Assembly: GCF_030486405.1 (NCBI RefSeq)
Contig: NZ_CP129613.1
Location: 2,604,001-2,668,000 of the forward strand
Source of the DNA: Mycolicibacterium sp. HK-90
Lineage (GTDB): Bacteria; Actinomycetota; Actinomycetes; Mycobacteriales; Mycobacteriaceae
DNA length: 64,000 nucleotides
Reading direction: 5' to 3'
The position numbers and the translations under genes are program-made. The first letter of the stretch is position 1. Every line of letters starts with the position of its first letter. The notes under the pieces are model-generated. The model saw nothing but the letters and a program-made list of their open reading frames with translations. It was not told the DNA's origin and ran no database searches. Below are positions 62,928-64,000 of the stretch, piece by piece.

Positions 62928-63371
62928 TTAGTTGCCAAAGATTTCCAGCGTCCCGACGTAAGCCCGGTTGGCCTTGATTCTTTCGGTGATACGCCATCGA
63001 CCATCGCTGTCCCGCCGCCAGGTGTCGTGGTAGTCGCCCAGCGTGTAGAAGCGGGTCGACGGGTCGCCGGCCGAATCCAGGTGAACGTCGCGGATGTAGG
63101 CCTTGCTCGTGGCGGTATCGTCGACGACATCGATGATGATGTTTCCCAACAGATGTTGGGTGGGGCCACAACTGTCGAGGAATCCGCGAATCATGTCGAC
63201 GATCGCGGCAACGCCCACGAGGCGTCCGGTGCCGAAATCTCCTTCGGCGTCATCGGCCAGGATCGCGGCCATCGTCGCCCAGTCCCGATCGTCCATGGCG
63301 CGGGCAAAAAGATTCAGCGCCCGTTCGATGTCGCGCTCGTCGCACAGCACCCTCAGGGCGACTGAATCCAT
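62928..63371 (-). CDS. SnoaL-like (NTF2-fold) protein
   Basis: 147-residue single-domain protein of the SnoaL_4/ring-hydroxylating-dioxygenase-beta fold. Recognisable elements are ALNLFARAMDDRDWATMAAILADDAEGDFGTGRLVG, the HLLGNIIIDVVDDTATSKAYIRDVHL strands and GDYHDTWRRDSDGRWRITERI. Such proteins act as small isomerases, hydratases or dehydratases in catabolic and polyketide pathways. It starts 20 bases after the SDR stop, so the two form an operon. A role in the catabolic pathway is inferred from context only. Confidence 0.88.
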   Translation of the reverse strand: MDSVALRVLCDERDIERALNLFARAMDDRDWATMAAILADDAEGDFGTGRLVGVAAIVDMIRGFLDSCGPTQHLLGNIIIDVVDDTATSKAYIRDVHLDSAGDPSTRFYTLGDYHDTWRRDSDGRWRITERIKANRAYVGTLEIFGN

Positions 63372-63391
63372 GCCTTCGTTCCTCTCACCGG

Positions 63392-64000
63392 TCAGGCGTG
63401 CGCACCGCCGTCGACGCGAATCTCGGTGCCGGTGATGAATGCACCGTCATCGGAGGCGACCATCGCAATGACTGATGCTACAGCGCTTGGGTCGCCGAGG
63501 ATTTCGCTTTCGGTGCCGTGCAGCAACGGGGTCTGCTTTGCCCACAGTCCGAGGTCATATCCATCTGGCATCTTGTCCAGCGTGCTGTTGGCCAGGGCCG
63601 TGGAAACCCCACCCGGCTGGATGTTGACGGCGCGCAGGCCTTGCTTCGAGTACTCCAGGGCCAGTGAGCGGGTGAAGCTGAGGATGCCGCCCTTACTGGC
63701 TGCATACGCCGCCATGTAAGGGTGCGCGAACGTCGCAGCGGTGGACGTGAAGTTCACGACGACGCCTCGTCCCGATTCGAGCAGAGCAGGGAGAGCCTGG
63801 CGGGTCATGAGGAAGGTACCGGTGAGGTTGACCGCCAAGGTGCGGTTCCACTCCTCCAGAGTGGTTTCGTGCGTGTGCGAACAGGTCTGCATTGCAGCCA
63901 CATTGACCAGAACCTCCAGGCCACCCAACTCGGCAACGGCAGCGGACACCGCGGCGATCACGTCCGCCTCGCGGGATATGTCCAGCACGGCCGTGGTGAG
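63392..64000 (-). CDS. Short-chain dehydrogenase/reductase, N-terminus outside window
   Basis: C-terminal 202 residues of a classical SDR; the cofactor-binding N-terminus lies beyond base 64000. Visible are NVAAMQT, the catalytic Ser in NFTSTAATFAHPY, the Tyr-x3-Lys in YAASK and the C-terminal FITGTEIRVDGGAHA. It is closely similar to the SDR at 47168-47959 (shared TLEEWN/SLQEWN, NLTGTFL, AHPYMAAYAASKGGI, LEYxKQGLRAV), so the two are paralogues. It is translated with the SnoaL-like gene downstream. The ATG at 63988 is internal. Confidence 0.9.
   Translation of the reverse strand, partial: LTTAVLDISREADVIAAVSAAVAELGGLEVLVNVAAMQTCSHTHETTLEEWNRTLAVNLTGTFLMTRQALPALLESGRGVVVNFTSTAATFAHPYMAAYAASKGGILSFTRSLALEYSKQGLRAVNIQPGGVSTALANSTLDKMPDGYDLGLWAKQTPLLHGTESEILGDPSAVASVIAMVASDDGAFITGTEIRVDGGAHA

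Overview
The window is high-GC chromosomal DNA from a mycobacterium, most likely a fast-growing Mycolicibacterium. The evidence is the sigB-ideR pair, a soluble transhydrogenase of the mycobacterial type, a LysM protein of the ChiZ type beside lexA, a PE-PPE-domain hydrolase, a PGRS-like glycine repeat region, a WS/DGAT enzyme and the dense mycobacterial codon style. Species-level assignment is not possible from what I can see. No rRNA, tRNA, CRISPR array, insertion sequence or phage gene was recognised.

Bases 1 to about 33,500 are conserved core. The gene order recA-recX ... miaB ... miaA-dapF-hflX ... fadE20 ... lexA/chiZ/nrdR ... sthA ... ideR-sigB ... matches, from memory, the M. tuberculosis order Rv2737c to Rv2707. 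Inserted into it are a P-loop kinase-like gene, a glutamate-type ABC transporter (gluABCD), a PE-PPE hydrolase and a bisC-type molybdoenzyme whose C-terminus is frameshifted. This part covers DNA repair and SOS control (recA, recX, lexA, chiZ), tRNA modification (miaB and miaA both act at A37), lysine and peptidoglycan precursor synthesis (dapF), redox balance (sthA), iron control (ideR) and stress sigma factor (sigB).

Bases from about 33,500 to 64,000 are accessory catabolism. In order they hold: a TetR/LimB-like monooxygenase/alcohol dehydrogenase unit; an operon of acyl-CoA synthetase, HSL-family esterase and two short-chain dehydrogenases, divergent from a WS/DGAT; three HsaA-like flavin monooxygenase homologues around an IclR regulator; two SDRs divergent from a Baeyer-Villiger monooxygenase; a second HSL-family esterase divergent from a secreted histidine phosphatase with a long tail; an HsaB-like flavin reductase with a PaaI-like thioesterase divergent from a PadR regulator; and a KstD-like dehydrogenase divergent from a KshA-like Rieske oxygenase with a coupled small cysteine-rich protein. 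A KstR-like regulator, a secreted PGRS-GH5 glycosidase, a SnoaL-like protein and another SDR follow. Together these enzymes suggest oxidation of an alicyclic, terpenoid or steroid-like substrate: alcohol to ketone (SDR/ADH), ring oxygen insertion (BVMO), ester or lactone hydrolysis (esterases), CoA activation (FadD) and further hydroxylation (HsaA-like, KshA-like).

The most interesting signal is a 15-bp pseudo-palindrome with consensus TCYCRCTGRGYGAGA. It occurs in four divergent promoters of the accessory region (near 41,340, 45,918, 48,888 and 51,791). In three of them it lies 40 to 44 bases upstream of the minus-strand start codon, and one of these starts is the IclR regulator itself. This looks like a local IclR regulon that ties the catabolic modules together.
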